A DNA stretch of 64,000 bases from Ulva prolifera. Its lineage: Eukaryota; Chlorophyta; Ulvophyceae; Ulvales; Ulvaceae. Shown here one piece after another: positions 1 through 11,000 of this stretch. How positions within the stretch are numbered: the stretch's first letter is position 1; each line of letters opens with the position of its first letter. A program made the translations under genes and the position numbers. The notes below the pieces were generated by a model, which saw only the letters and a program-made list of their open reading frames with translations, did not search any database and was not told where the DNA came from. Where the stretch lies: assembly GCA_023078555.1 (NCBI GenBank), contig CM041197.1:11443257-11507256 (forward strand), given 5' to 3'.

Positions 1-225
1 TGGGCCTTATGGCACGGTGCCACATCACAGCTGTTTTCAACGCCAACCGGGCTCTGCCCTTGAGTGCCGCAGGAGCATCATGAGCACAACCACCACAACT
101 ACGAGCGCTCCACTCGAACGCCCGATCGCAGTGCTGCTGCAGTGAACACTGCTCAACACCCCCTCAGGCACGAGTATTCGAAGCTGAGGCGACAGAACGG
201 CCCTCACTGAGCCAGCACCATGCAG

Positions 226-1929
226 GTCGCAGATGTGCTTGACGACCAAGGCGATCAGGGCTGGGTGGACGCCCTGGGGTGGCTGGTCGCCGACACGGAC
301 TGGAGCGACGCCTGTGCGGCAGAGCCCATGCACTGCGCCCTCCTCGCCCTCCCCCCGCACCCCCTCCACCGCGTCATGTCCGCCTGCCTCGGTGCACTTT
401 CTCTCACCTCCTTTCTCACAGCGGCCCCTGCTGACCTCCACGCTGCGGCCGTCTCCGCCGCCCTCAGAGATGGCGTCCTACACATTCCTGACTCTTATGC
501 CACAGCTATACTGCCGCAGCTCCAGTGGGCGTCGTTCCCAGCACCCGGCCTGCAGCGTGTCTGCCTCCACGGCAACAGTGCATCGATGTTCCCCGCATCC
601 TCTGGTGGCCTCTTGGCACGAGGCCTCGCCGCCCATCCCTCCCTCACCAGCATCGCGTATAGCGCCGCCATGCACGGCTCCGCGCTTACGCCGCGGTGGC
701 TGCACAGCTTCGCGGCGTGCCTCCGCCCCGGCGCGCTGCCGCACCTCGTGGACCTGGAACTCACCGTCGCCGCCCACCCCGGCGGCTGCGCTGCGCTCGC
801 CGCCTGCCTCCGCCTCCTGCCCACCCTGACCTCCCTCCGCGCAGTCTTCAAGATCTCTCGGCCGCAGAGCACAGCGGCGGTGCCTCTTTCAGCCTATGGC
901 CGCTTCGCAGGCGCTCCCGCGTCCCTCCCGCGCTTGCAGTCGCTCGCCGTCACCGAGGACAGCAAACCAGATGGTGTCAGTGATGCGGGGCAGCCACTCA
1001 CCTGCCTCCATTCCTTCCTCTCCCTCCTCAGCGCTCCAGAGCTGCAGAAGCTTCGCCTCGACTGGTGCCCTTGCGGTGCCTCGGCTTCTGCTGTGCTGAA
1101 GTTGATCACTCGTGCCCGGTTTCCGGGTTTGAGAGAGTTGCGCATTCTCACAGCTGTTGACGCGGAAGATGCTGCGAACATGATGCCTGGGGGTGACGGG
1201 GTCCTGACAGGGCTGCCGCCACTGACCGACCTCGACTTGGACGGCCCGTGCCCTGTGTCGGGGCTGGCCATTGCAACATCTGTCTGCAGCGCCGTCACCG
1301 CCTCGCTCACGTCCCTGACGGTGGGTGCGCGTTCGCACGACCACGACAAACACCCCGTGAAGTGTGACGCCATGGCCGTGCGGCACGCCTGGGAGCCGTT
1401 CTGGGCTCAAGTCGGGCGTTGCACTGAGCTCGAGCTCGCTGCTCTGGAGGTGCATGACCCCTTCTGGTGGACAGCAGCGCCCGGCGCACAAGCAAGCAAA
1501 GTTGTAGCAGCTGCACTGCGGCCGTTGTCGAAGCTGCGCAGCTTGAGCCTGCATGCTGCGAGTCCACCCAGCTGCCGGGCAGAGCAGTGTGTGATGCTAA
1601 GTGGCAGCATCCTCGGCAGCGCTCTCGCCACGCTCACACGCCTGAGGAGCTTGGCGATCTCACATCGAGGCTGCCGGATCGAGTTTGACTCGGTGCAGCC
1701 GCTGCTGGGCGCGTGCATGCACCTGCAGCACGTGTCGCAGCTTGGCCTGTGCTTTCCTGGGGTCACTGTGCCGCTGCTGGCCGCGCTTGTGTCCGAGCTG
1801 CCTGCCCTCGAGGGTGTAACCTTTGATAAGGAGGTCCTCGAGTCAGGTGGCCCAGGAGGTGGCCTGGGGGCGCTTCAGGCCAGGTTCCCGAGCGTTGTGT
1901 TCAAGCGGTGTGGTAGCAGCCAGTTGTAA
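226..1929 (+). CDS. Copy 1: BTB-LRR-like protein, exon 2 only (exon 1 lies left of the window)
   Basis: This is the second exon of a two-exon family member, 567 codons from GTC GCA GAT (VAD) at 226 to TAA at 1927-1929. The splice acceptor CAG is at 223-225. The ATG at 220 is chance: several paralogs have GTGCAG or TCCAG there, so translation does not start at it. The product has a helical linker (ALLALPPHPLHRVMSACL), then conserved blocks of the repeat region: LHSFAACLRPGALPHL, AHPGGCAALAACLRLLPTL, CLHSFLSLLSAPEL, RFPGLRELRI, LATLTRLRSLAIS and LGLCFPGVTVPLL. It belongs to subfamily A with copies 3, 4 and 6. No stop or frame break is visible. Bases 1-225 are the end of the intron and resemble the intron ends of the other A copies. 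Function is inferred from the BTB-like N-terminus of paralogs. Confidence 0.85.
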   Translation, partial: VADVLDDQGDQGWVDALGWLVADTDWSDACAAEPMHCALLALPPHPLHRVMSACLGALSLTSFLTAAPADLHAAAVSAALRDGVLHIPDSYATAILPQLQWASFPAPGLQRVCLHGNSASMFPASSGGLLARGLAAHPSLTSIAYSAAMHGSALTPRWLHSFAACLRPGALPHLVDLELTVAAHPGGCAALAACLRLLPTLTSLRAVFKISRPQSTAAVPLSAYGRFAGAPASLPRLQSLAVTEDSKPDGVSDAGQPLTCLHSFLSLLSAPELQKLRLDWCPCGASASAVLKLITRARFPGLRELRILTAVDAEDAANMMPGGDGVLTGLPPLTDLDLDGPCPVSGLAIATSVCSAVTASLTSLTVGARSHDHDKHPVKCDAMAVRHAWEPFWAQVGRCTELELAALEVHDPFWWTAAPGAQASKVVAAALRPLSKLRSLSLHAASPPSCRAEQCVMLSGSILGSALATLTRLRSLAISHRGCRIEFDSVQPLLGACMHLQHVSQLGLCFPGVTVPLLAALVSELPALEGVTFDKEVLESGGPGGGLGALQARFPSVVFKRCGSSQL

Positions 1930-2104
1930 CGATGAGACTCCGGGGCTGACACAGGGTCACCACAGTGCCTTTAGGTTTCTGTATGTGCCTTGATGTGTGC
2001 CCGTTCACATGCGTGTCCGCAGATGTACATTGGGCACTTGAAGACAGCAGACCCTTTGCACATTATGCGGGAATCGGCATCTGCATCCCAAGGGGCAGAC
2101 ACAC
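1930..2104. other. 3' flank of copy 1, interrupted by a transposon
   Basis: This short spacer after copy 1 holds a segment ending CATCTGCATCCCAAGGGG that is also found 3' of copy 3 (about 11408-11422), in degenerate form 3' of copy 6. The flank was therefore duplicated with the gene. It is split by the 1.42-kb inverted-repeat element that begins at 2105. The last 8 bases (2097-2104, AGACACAC) are the left target duplication. Confidence 0.6.
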
Positions 2105-3526
2105 AGGGGGTCAACCACTCCCGCTACATGGTGGGCCCACCTACGGCGCGCAAGATCGGCTGCGATTTTGGCCGCGTGGGGAAGACTTTGGCTAATGTCT
2201 ATGTTGAATGGGCATTCGTAGTGTGTCATCTCACTCGGGTGGGGAAAATGGCCATTGATCGTCCATATGGCTCGTCTGGTTGGGGGAAATCGGCCTTTCG
2301 CGACGCTGGCTCCCCAACAGGCGCAGACGCTCAGTCGCCTCCCCAAACCTCCCCAAACGTTCGCACGTGTCCCCAAACGCCTTTAAAATGAGCTCTCTGA
2401 AGCTCTTGTTGGTGATCGCAAGGCTGTATGTGCATGTTTTTCGTCGGTGAGGCTTTATGAAGCTGTATACGGCTGAGTTTCCTGGAGGCTGGCCACATAG
2501 TGACGCACGGTATGCAATTTGAGTCGTATTAATCCTTCTGATAATGCTGGATAGGTCCGAATCTCTGGATATCCGGACAGGGCGTCCTACCTGCGATCTG
2601 TGTGTAGCATGGGATAGTGGCTCGAACTGAATTATACACGAGATATCAAACCTTCACTGCCTGATCCTGATTGATCGTTACTCTCGTAGAACGTTTGATG
2701 TCGGCATGGGGCACATGAGTATCTTGATTCCTGTGACAGGCCTGACAGGCCCTTGTGATGGAGCATGATCCGGAGCTTTGCAGTCCACCTGCTACGTGTG
2801 TACTTCTGACGTCAGATGTCAGCGTAGGTATGCCTAGGTCATCTTTTGCGTAGTGTCACTGGAGACGTGTTGAGTTACTCTGGCCTGCTGTGATCATGCC
2901 TCACCATTGTACACTAATGAATCATTTCAATAGAGCTGTGGATGCTGGATACACGTTGGATACATCATTGATGTGCATTTGTGGTATCATTTGAGTCACA
3001 TGCTATGAAATAAGGTGTAGATGTGACGTTGCATTACAAAACATGGGCATTCACCGTTGCACATAAAATTGAGGCAGGGTCCTTCAACACGCAATATTCA
3101 ACACGCAATATTCAACACGCAATATGCTGCCAATCAATGCTGGCATGTCGCCTGACCAGTGCGTGAGCGCCCCGCCATGTCGGCCCGATCAGGTTGAATA
3201 TTACCTCACTTGCCGAATGCTACCCACAAATGTGACAGAAGCAATATGTCATAACCCGGTGAGTATTATAGCATATTTTGAGTGTGCTGTGTGTTCTCGA
3301 TGCAATGGCACACGTTTGGGCATGAACGACCCTCGTTTGGGGAAAAGCGCGGTAAATCGACAAAACCCGGGTTTGCGTTGGGGAGACTCCCCAACAGCGA
3401 GATAGCACACTACGAATGCCCATTCAACATAGACAATAGCCAAAGTCTTCCCCAAGCGGCCAAAATCGCAGCCGATCTTGCGCGCCGTAGGTGGGCCCAC
3501 CATGTAGCGGGAGTGGTTGACCCCCT
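2105..3526. mobile_element. Non-autonomous DNA transposon with 128-bp terminal inverted repeats and 8-bp target duplication
   Basis: The left end 2105-2232 and the right end 3399-3526 are inverted copies of each other over about 128 bp with only a few mismatches. Both begin AGGGGGTCAACCACTCCC when read inward. The element is flanked by a perfect direct repeat AGACACAC at 2097-2104 and 3527-3534. The interior is AT-richer than its surroundings and has no transposase-like reading frame, so it must have been moved in trans. It carries a 14-bp tandem repeat at 3083-3124. An 8-bp duplication is typical of hAT, P and Novosib groups. The terminal bases do not decide between them. The near-identity of the ends suggests a fairly recent insertion. 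Confidence 0.88.
3083..3124 (+). repeat. 14-bp tandem repeat, three units, inside the 1.42-kb element
   Basis: The unit TTCAACACGCAATA is repeated three times without change at 3083-3096, 3097-3110 and 3111-3124. Confidence 0.95.
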
Positions 3527-3534
3527 AGACACAC

Positions 3535-4398
3535 CACAAAATTTACAGAGCACCCACACAAGTACACAACAGCAGACCACCATCGCCTCCTGCACACCAT
3601 GTGCCCGTGTTGCGGCGTGCGTAAGCTATCAGACGTGTATCGGCTTTACACCATGCATATGCATCATCTGTGCCTGATGCACTGTTGTGTTTTGGGGCAT
3701 GTCAGGCAGTGCAGCGTCCGGCGTGTGTATCCACCAGCTTCCAGAGCTCGAGATCCAGCTGGTGACGCTGACGTGCCCACAGTTGGTGAGCAGTGCAGAG
3801 CTGGGATAAGCACTAGTAGCACCGAGCAGCAAGAGCGGTACACCAACATGCTGCCTGTGAACACTAATGTGAATTCATGAATTCGATCAAACATCGAAGG
3901 AAAGTCGCGGACCAGAATCCGCTGACGCGGCTGTGGATTGAGGGCACCTGTCCGATTCGCCTGCTTATAATACCAGTGGTGTCTTAGCACAGCTTACAAC
4001 TTTGTAAAAATGGTTTGATTTGATCTGCTGATTGGTAGTTCAACAGCCCTCGTGCTGAACAGAACCAATGCAGGTCCACGTGACTGAAGTTAGCTGCCAT
4101 GAACGCTGATCTGTGTCACGAGTGCTCGACAGCGTCGTGCTGCTCAATGCCTTTCACAGCGAAGCCGTTCACCGTCAACGATTAGCGAGCAGTGGCACAC
4201 ACCTAGTCTACCTTCGCATGCATGCGATGATGATCATCGCGGGGGAAATGTGCTTTCGAAGCGGCACCAAAGGAGATAGTGAAAACCGTACGATCGAAAA
4301 GACAGCTGCTTCTGGAAATCTGTGTAACGATTATCTGAGATCAGTCACGCTTGTCTACGCTCTCACAGGAGATCTCTAGAGAGCTTCCTACAGGAGCG
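3535..4398. other. Intergenic region upstream of copy 2
   Basis: Continuation of the duplicated 3' flank of copy 1. The motif of a TGATGCA(C/T)TGTT stretch followed by a GTGT-TCCACCAG stretch recurs 3' of copies 3, 4 and 6. No gene is seen. Open frames here are short and have no similarity to the family. Confidence 0.4.
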
Positions 4399-6797
4399 AT
4401 GACAGGTGAGCGAGGCACGCAAGGCTTCGGCTCCTGTCGGAAGAGAAGTCGCGTAGTCCTAGCGGCAGACGTCCACTCTCTGAAATCAGACCATCCTGCT
4501 GTTGTCGCTGGGAGCTGCATCCCGCATGAAGCCGTCAAACGATCGCGGCTTCTGTCCGGGCTTGGTGACACGGAAGGCCTCGCTAGCCGGAGCTCCGCTC
4601 CCAGGCGACCTATTACCTGAGGATATTCAACTGTGGGGAAGAGCTTGTTCCGTCAATACTGAACTCTCTCCAAGCGAACTGGTGACAGTGCTGAAGGTAC
4701 GAGGTTGTGTTGCTGATGTCCGTCTGCACACGCACGCGCTCAGAGCTCTGTCAGCAGATCGTACGTAGCTATGTCCCATGTGTCGCGCTACTGCTGGCGT
4801 ATGAGTCCGCTGCATGCCGGCGCAGCTATCTTCGCTGCGGCCATTTGTTCTGAACCAGCGGACTCGTGATCGTCATCGCGCGATATACGTCGAAGAAGCT
4901 AGAAAGTGATTCAGCTGTTCCCTGACTGGAGTTTCAGCGTGTCTGGCTGGCGTTCTGAGCTATGTGCCTCTCGATTGTGACGACCTGCTGTCGCTTCGTT
5001 GACCCAGTTCAAATGTCTGGCCCATACTGTCGCCTGTTCATGGTTTTCCCTCCCAGAATCCACTTCTCGCAAAAATTAGAGCTGTTGCATTGTGCAATTT
5101 CGTGCTGCACGGCCCTGCCAGAGATCGCCATGCTGACAGGCACATGTGCTGCTACACCCCTCCTCCACCGCGTCATGTCCGCCTGCCTGAAGCACACCGG
5201 CCTCGCCGCCCTTCTCAGCACCTTCCCGGATTCCTTCAACACCGCAGCCACATCTGCCGCCGTCACGGACGGCGGATACGAAATCTGGCTCAGCGATGCC
5301 GCCACCATCCTGCCGCACCTGCCGTCCGCCTCCATCCCGGCGCCCGGCCTAAATGTCATCTGCTTGATGTGTGATGAATACGACACCATGCCTGCGGCGG
5401 TGGGGGGGCTCCTCGCGCGCGCACTCGCCGCCCACCCGTCCGTGACCCGCTTCGCGTTTCTCAAAACTTCCGCCCTCTACAACACCGCCCTTGCGCCGCA
5501 GTGGCTGCACAGCTTCGCGGCGTGCCTCCGCCCCGGCGCGCTGCCGAACCTGCCCCGGCGCGCTGCCCCGGCGCGCTGCCCCGGCGCGCTGCCCCGGCGC
5601 GCTGCCGAACCTCGTGCAGATGGACCTCCGCGTCGCCGCCCACCCCGGCGGCTACGTAGCCCTCGCCGCCTGCCTCCGCCTCCTGCCCGCCCTGACCTCC
5701 CTCCACACAGTGTTCGAGCTCTCAAAGAAGCAGCGGTCAACAGCGGTGCCTCGTTCCTCCTACGCCACCCTCGCAGGCGCGCCAGCCGTCCTCCCCCACT
5801 TGAAGAAACTCCTCATAGAGGACGAATACAGCGATGAAGAAGGTGGTGATGAAGGCGTGGAACCGCCACCGACCTGCCTACACTCCTTCCTCTCCCTGCT
5901 CCGCGCTCTGGCCTTACACGAGTTGTCGATCACCTGGAACCCCTCTGACGTCCCCGCTGCCACCGTGCTGAGAGCGGTGACGCGCGCTCGATTCCCGGTG
6001 CTGCAAGAGCTTCGTATTGATACCGCTCTCGGCGCGACGGAGGCTACGTCGATGCTGCCAGGGGGACGCGGGTGCCCGGCGGAGCTGCCCCCCCTTGCAG
6101 ACCTGAGGATCGGCGGCCCTTGCTCAACGTCCATGTTGGCGATTGCTGCTGCTGTCTGCAGCACCGCCTCCGCCTCCCTCACTTCCATACAGCTGGAGCC
6201 CCCGCTGTATTGGCTGTACACTTACCCTGTGAGCTGCGGGGCGAGGGAGTTGCGGCAGGTGTGGGAGCCGTTCTGGCAACAGATCGGGCGTTGCACTCAC
6301 CTTGCGGCTCTGGACGTGCATGATCTGTTTGGCGTGGCCACGATGCCCCGGGAGCGTGTCAGCCGAGTCTTAGCAGCTGCTCTGCGGCCGCTGACGCAGC
6401 TGCGTAGCTTGTCCCTCTTTGCCGTGACTCCGCCAAAGGAACCCCGGGGGGTGGGTGTGGAGTTGAGTGGCAGCATCGTCGGCAGCGCTCTCGCCACACT
6501 CACCCGCTTGCGGAGCTTGGCGATTTCCGATTCGCACTGCCGGTCGGCTTTGACTCGGTGCAGCCGCTGCTAGAGGCGTGCACGCACCTGCAGCACGTGT
6601 CGCACCTTGCCCTGTTCTTTCCTGGGGTGACAGTGCCGCTGCTGGCTGCGGCTGTGTCCGGGATGCCCGCTCTCAAGAGCGTGAGCTTGACACAGGATCC
6701 CTCAGCTGCCGGTGCTGCGGGCAACGCGCTGGAAGTTCTGCGAGCACGGTTCCTGGGCATTCGGTTTGTGGGACATGTCCGCGGCGAGTCGTATTGA
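4399..6797 (+). pseudogene. Copy 2: broken BTB-LRR-like gene (exon 1 4399-4696; exon 2 remnant about 5157-6797)
   Basis: Exon 1 begins MTGERGTQGF, carries the conserved CRKRSRVVLA and VKRSRLLSGLGDTEGLA blocks, and ends ELVTVLK before GT at 4697. A 10-bp insertion (AGCCGGAGCT, about 4582-4591) shifts the frame, and the family sequence resumes one frame over (APLPGDLLPEDIQLW). Exon 2 lacks the usual VADAL start and first 35 or so codons. Homology starts near LLHRVMSACL (5157). A 61-bp expansion of a GC-rich 13-bp repeat (5544-5604) causes a second frameshift. A 1-bp deletion near 6552 (CCGGTCGGC for CCGGATCGAG) causes a third. The last part ends at TAA 6795-6797. Three independent disruptions and a missing exon start make it a clear pseudogene of subfamily A. 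Confidence 0.9.
5531..5604 (+). repeat. 13-bp minisatellite expansion in copy 2
   Basis: The unit CCCCGGCGCGCTG occurs once at 5531-5543, then after 9 bp (CCGAACCTG) four more times in a row at 5553-5565, 5566-5578, 5579-5591 and 5592-5604. Intact paralogs have a single unit here, encoding RPGALP. The extra 61 bp is not a multiple of three. It is explained by one 22-bp slippage followed by three 13-bp slippages. Confidence 0.92.
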
Positions 6798-7336
6798 CCC
6801 GGACCTAGACCTGTAGAGTGCTAACTGTAACAGCCTGATCGTGTTGATAATCCTGTGTCTACAATCACACGTATATTGCCCTGCATGCATTCAGACTCTT
6901 TTCCTGTGATGTACCAGTCATATCTGACTCCGTTATGTCTCAACCTTCCAGGAATCAATCCCTGCGGAACTGGTGACGGAGTGTCTGTACGTCAACAATG
7001 CACTACAACCTATTGTAGTGATCTAGATCTGATCTAGAACCGGCACACCGCTCCGGCCAGATCGAGCGGAGAGCAATCATCGGACGGGGCTGTGGTACCT
7101 GCCCTCCAACTTGGACTTGGCGTGCCCTCAGCGGAGCTGCAGAGCGCATGGCTGGGGGCCTCGGGCACATGGCGCATGGCTTTCCCGAGGAGCAGCCTTA
7201 ATTAAGCTTCTCGAGACGTCATGACAGGATTCTTCAGCCACGTTAGCAAGCCTGTTAAGACATGCATTTCAGGTCCAGGCCAGTTTTTCCCTGTCGATGT
7301 AGACCTGCGTCTACACCTCGTATGCATGTGCGGCAC
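6798..7336. other. Intergenic region between copies 2 and 3
   Basis: No gene seen. The 3' flank of copy 2 has TGTAA about 30 bp after the stop, which could be an algal-type polyadenylation signal but is not conserved in the other copies. The MITE at 7345 lies just to the right. Confidence 0.4.
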
Positions 7337-7344
7337 TTCTGCAG

Positions 7345-7455
7345 CAGTGTTGGGTCATCGGGCCCGATCACACGGAACAACTCCGACTACTCACATCTGA
7401 TGTTGGGGTCGCCGCGGTGACAGCCCTGGAAACGCTGCAAAGCGACCCAACACTG
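7345..7455. mobile_element. hAT-like MITE, copy A (111 bp)
   Basis: It has perfect 12-bp terminal inverted repeats, CAGTGTTGGGTC at 7345-7356 and GACCCAACACTG at 7444-7455. A perfect 8-bp target duplication TTCTGCAG flanks it at 7337-7344 and 7456-7463. CAGTG ends with 8-bp duplications are typical of hAT elements. It is too short to code. Two further copies lie at 9121 and 53200. Confidence 0.93.
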
Positions 7456-7859
7456 TTCTGCAGTGGCAGATGCGGCATATGCGGCATATGATCATATGCC
7501 ATCGATGTCACCCTGAGGGCTACCGCGTGCCATGCTGCATGGACTTGCCACGTGTTACCATGCAGCTTGTCCTGTGGTGCCTTCTGAGGTGCACCATCCA
7601 TGGCTACGGGTGGAGTGGCGAACATGTCTCGAATCACTACATAGCATAGTCATACATGGCCACTGTAGCGCACTGTGATAGGCACCTGTTAAGAAAGCAA
7701 GGATGTCGCCCTGCTTAGTGGCGCTGCGATATATAGCATGATCCCGCTTTCATCGAGTAGCCCCCATGAGCGTACATTGTACCTCTTGCTGCGGGCGGGG
7801 GTCGCTGTTGTGCAAGGACGGCTCGACATTCTCTACATACATTGTCGACGCCGTCGACT

Positions 7860-8040
7860 GCGTGGCGAGCAGTGCACGTGGCCTTGTCACAGTCCGGCTC
7901 AGCATGTTTTGGCATGCATGCGGGGTGGGACTGCGTTGCGGAATCACGTTTCGAAGACTGCAGTAAAGAGATATCAGGAAGCTTTCCAGACTGCCGCATC
8001 TTTGCTGATCTGATGTGTTAGATAAAGGCTCGTTAGCGCG
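7860..8040 (+). promoter_or_regulatory. Conserved upstream module of copy 3 (putative promoter)
   Basis: About 180 bp upstream of the copy 3 start are shared with copies 4 and 6. Ordered blocks are GTGGC(G/A)AGCAG, a GCATGCATG core, ACTGCGTTGCGGAAT, CGTTTC(G/A)AA and GCAGT(G/A)AAGAG. Conservation may reflect only recent duplication, but the module sits directly before the start codon and is the best promoter candidate. No clear TATA box is seen. Confidence 0.4.
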
Positions 8041-11000
8041 ATGGCGGATACTCACGGGAAGCCAGAATCCGGCGCTTGCCGAAAGAGAAGTCACGTCACT
8101 TTGGCGGAAGACTTTCAAGGCTTGCGTTCCGATGGAAGTGGTCATGCGGTTGTGGCCGGGAGCTGCATCTCGCGTGAAGGTGTCAAACGATCGCGGCTTC
8201 TCTCCGGGCTGGGGGACACCGAAGGCCTCGCTGCGCTCCCAGGCGAAATATTGCCTGAAGATATCAAATTGTGGGATATAGCCGTACAGTTTGACACTGA
8301 ACTGTGTCCTGAAGAGCTCGTGACAGTGCTGAAGGTACGGGGTCGTGTCGCTGCTGTCCTTCTAGATCTGCACATGCACAGGCCACGTGTCTGACATTAC
8401 TGTACTTTACATACCTGTTTTTTATGATTTGTCTGTGTGCCAACATACCTGTCTGCGCTGCCGGCGTGCGTCTTGCCGACATCTCCGCGTGCGCTGCTGC
8501 TGGGGTCTTCGTCGCAGCCCTGGGTCATATCTCGCAAAGTCCAAGCACACTTCAGCTCTGAGTCGTTGACATGGACTTTGTAGATACGGGTTTCTGAGGG
8601 CTGCGGCTTTTGCTCGTGACATGCCACGTAACGCGTAGCTGAGCAGTTCAAACGTCCGAGCGATGCAATCGTTGGCAGTGTAAGCTCTGCAGTCGACGAT
8701 CAGTTTTCGCCAACGCGACCGAATGAGCGCTATGCAACATAGCATTACATGGTCCTACCAGACATTCTTTCGCTCGCAAGTCAACGTGTCAATGCTCCAC
8801 AGTTCGCCATCTCGTAAAGCAATCTGGTGAGCAGCTCTGCTCGGGCTGTTGACGGTTCACTTGACCTTGCTGCAGAGTTTTGGTCTTCTCGAGTCATGAG
8901 CGGTCTCCGTGTTGTGCGGTGCTGTGTTGCCATGACACTGCCCTGTTGCTTCCACCCGACTGGCCACCTCTGCCCATGATCATGAGCACCAGCAGCATCA
9001 ATCCCAAAGTCACCACAGCTGCGAGGGCTGTGCACAGGTGTCTAAGGCCAATGCTGCTGCGGTGCACACAGCGATGCGGGGGGTGGGTGTGTGTGTGTGC
9101 CACTGGGGTGTGGTGGTTGCCAGTCTTGGGTCGCGGTGCAGCGTTTCCGGGGCTGCCACCGTGACCCAAATATTAGACCTGCATATCCGGAATTGTTCTA
9201 TGTGATCGGGCTTGATGACCCAACGCTGGTGGGTGCCACCACATGTGGGTCTGGCTGCGGCCTGGGCTGGTGCGCGCGTGAGCGGGTACATGAATGTGTT
9301 TATCTGTGTTGCGTGTTGTATGAGTGGGTGTGTGATTCCCCTGCCTCTGACCTGTGGTGCTACCGGCCTCGCTGGCTCTTTCCTTGTAACACAACGATGC
9401 AGAATGGCCACACGGGTGAGCGTGTTTTGCGGCCTTGCGCCACTGTTGCAACCAATTGGTGATGGCACTGTGTGCTGTGACTCGATTGTTGCTCTGCCAC
9501 ACACCGACCGGAGCCTTCGTCATTTGCTTACATTATCTTCAGCTGACCCTACAAAGTAGCGGTGCAGGTTGCAGACGCGCTGGGCGACCAGGGCGACGAG
9601 GCGTGGGTGGACAGCCTAGCAGCCGCAGCCACAGCAACAGATTGGAGTGATGCGGCCGCCACAGACGCCATGCTGTGCACGCTCCTCCGCCTGCCCGAGC
9701 ACCTCCTCCACCGCGTCATGTCCGCCTGCCTCGATCCTGACGATGAATTCAGTCTCCTCAACACCCTCCGCGCGTTCCCTGTGCCCCTCCACATTGCAGC
9801 CATCTCCGGCGCCCTCGCGGAGGGCGCTCTGCGCCTGTGCTACGATGCAGCCCACTCTGTCATGCCGCACCTGCAGTGGGCCACGTTCCCTGCACCCGGC
9901 CTGCAGGCTCTGCACGTATACAGCGGCGGCTTTGTCTCCGTGCCCGCGGCTGCCGGCGGCGTCCTTGCGCGAGCACTCGCCGCACACCCCTCCCTCACCC
10001 TGCTCGAGCTCAACACCAGTGATGCCGCACTCACGCCGCAGTGGCTGCACAGCTTCGCGGCGTGCCTCCGCCCCGGCGCCCTGCGCAATCTTGCGGACCT
10101 GGAAACCCGCGTCGACGCGCACCCTGGCGGCCATGTCGCGCTCGCCGCGTGCCTCCGCTCCCTGACAGCCCTGACGTCCCTGCAGACGACCTTTGATCAC
10201 TTTGAGCAGCGCGGTGCGGCGGGAGTGCCGGTCTCAGCGTATTCCCGCCTCGCAGGCGCCCCAGTATCCCTGCCCCACTTGCAGCATCTCAGGCTACTTG
10301 AGGATAGCACCGTGAATGAAGTTGCAATTGCGCAGCAGCCGCCCAACTGCCTTCACTCCTTCCTCTCCCTTCTCAGCGCTCCAGAACTGCAGACAGTGCA
10401 CCTCGAGTTCGGCCCGTCCAGGGCCTCTGCGGCTGCCGTGTTGAACGCAGTCACACAGTCTCGCTTTCCGGGCTTGAAGACGCTGCACATTGAAACAGCT
10501 GTCAATGTAGGGGAAGTCATGCGCATGGTGCCTGGCGGCTGCGCAGTCCAACCAGAGCTGCCCCCGCTATCCCGCCTCAGCCTAGCCGGCCCGTGCTGCG
10601 CGTCCATGCTGGCCGTCGCCGCGGCTGTCTGCAGCGCCACCGCCGCCTCGCTCACATCCCTGTACCTGGATGCCGCAGAGCCTGGCATTTGCAGCTTCTC
10701 TGCTAGATGCGGGGCGACAGAGGCGCGGCAGGTGTGGGAGGCTTTCTGGCAACAGGTCGGGCGTTGCTCTCAGCTTGCTGAGCTGATCGTGCACGGTCTG
10801 GTAGGGATAGGTCCAGCGCCCCGGGTCCGTGTCAGCCACGTCCTGGCAGCTGCGCTGCGGCAGCTGCCGCAGCTGCGCAGCTTGTTCCTGGGTGCGGTCC
10901 TTGCGCCAGATGAATACATCCCCGTTGGGCTGAGTGGCAGCGTCCTGGGTAGCGCCCTCGCCACACTCACCCGCCTGACGGCCTTGGCGATCGCCGAGCG

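Noticed and set aside
6820-6830. TGTAA as polyadenylation signal after copy 2
   Set aside because: The motif is not at a consistent distance after the other copies, and in copies 1, 3 and 6 it overlaps the stop codon itself, so it is not decisive for organism or 3' ends.
8629-8673. A tRNA-like segment (GTTCAAA within a conserved intron stretch)
   Set aside because: No cloverleaf can be drawn around it. It is conserved only because the introns were duplicated.
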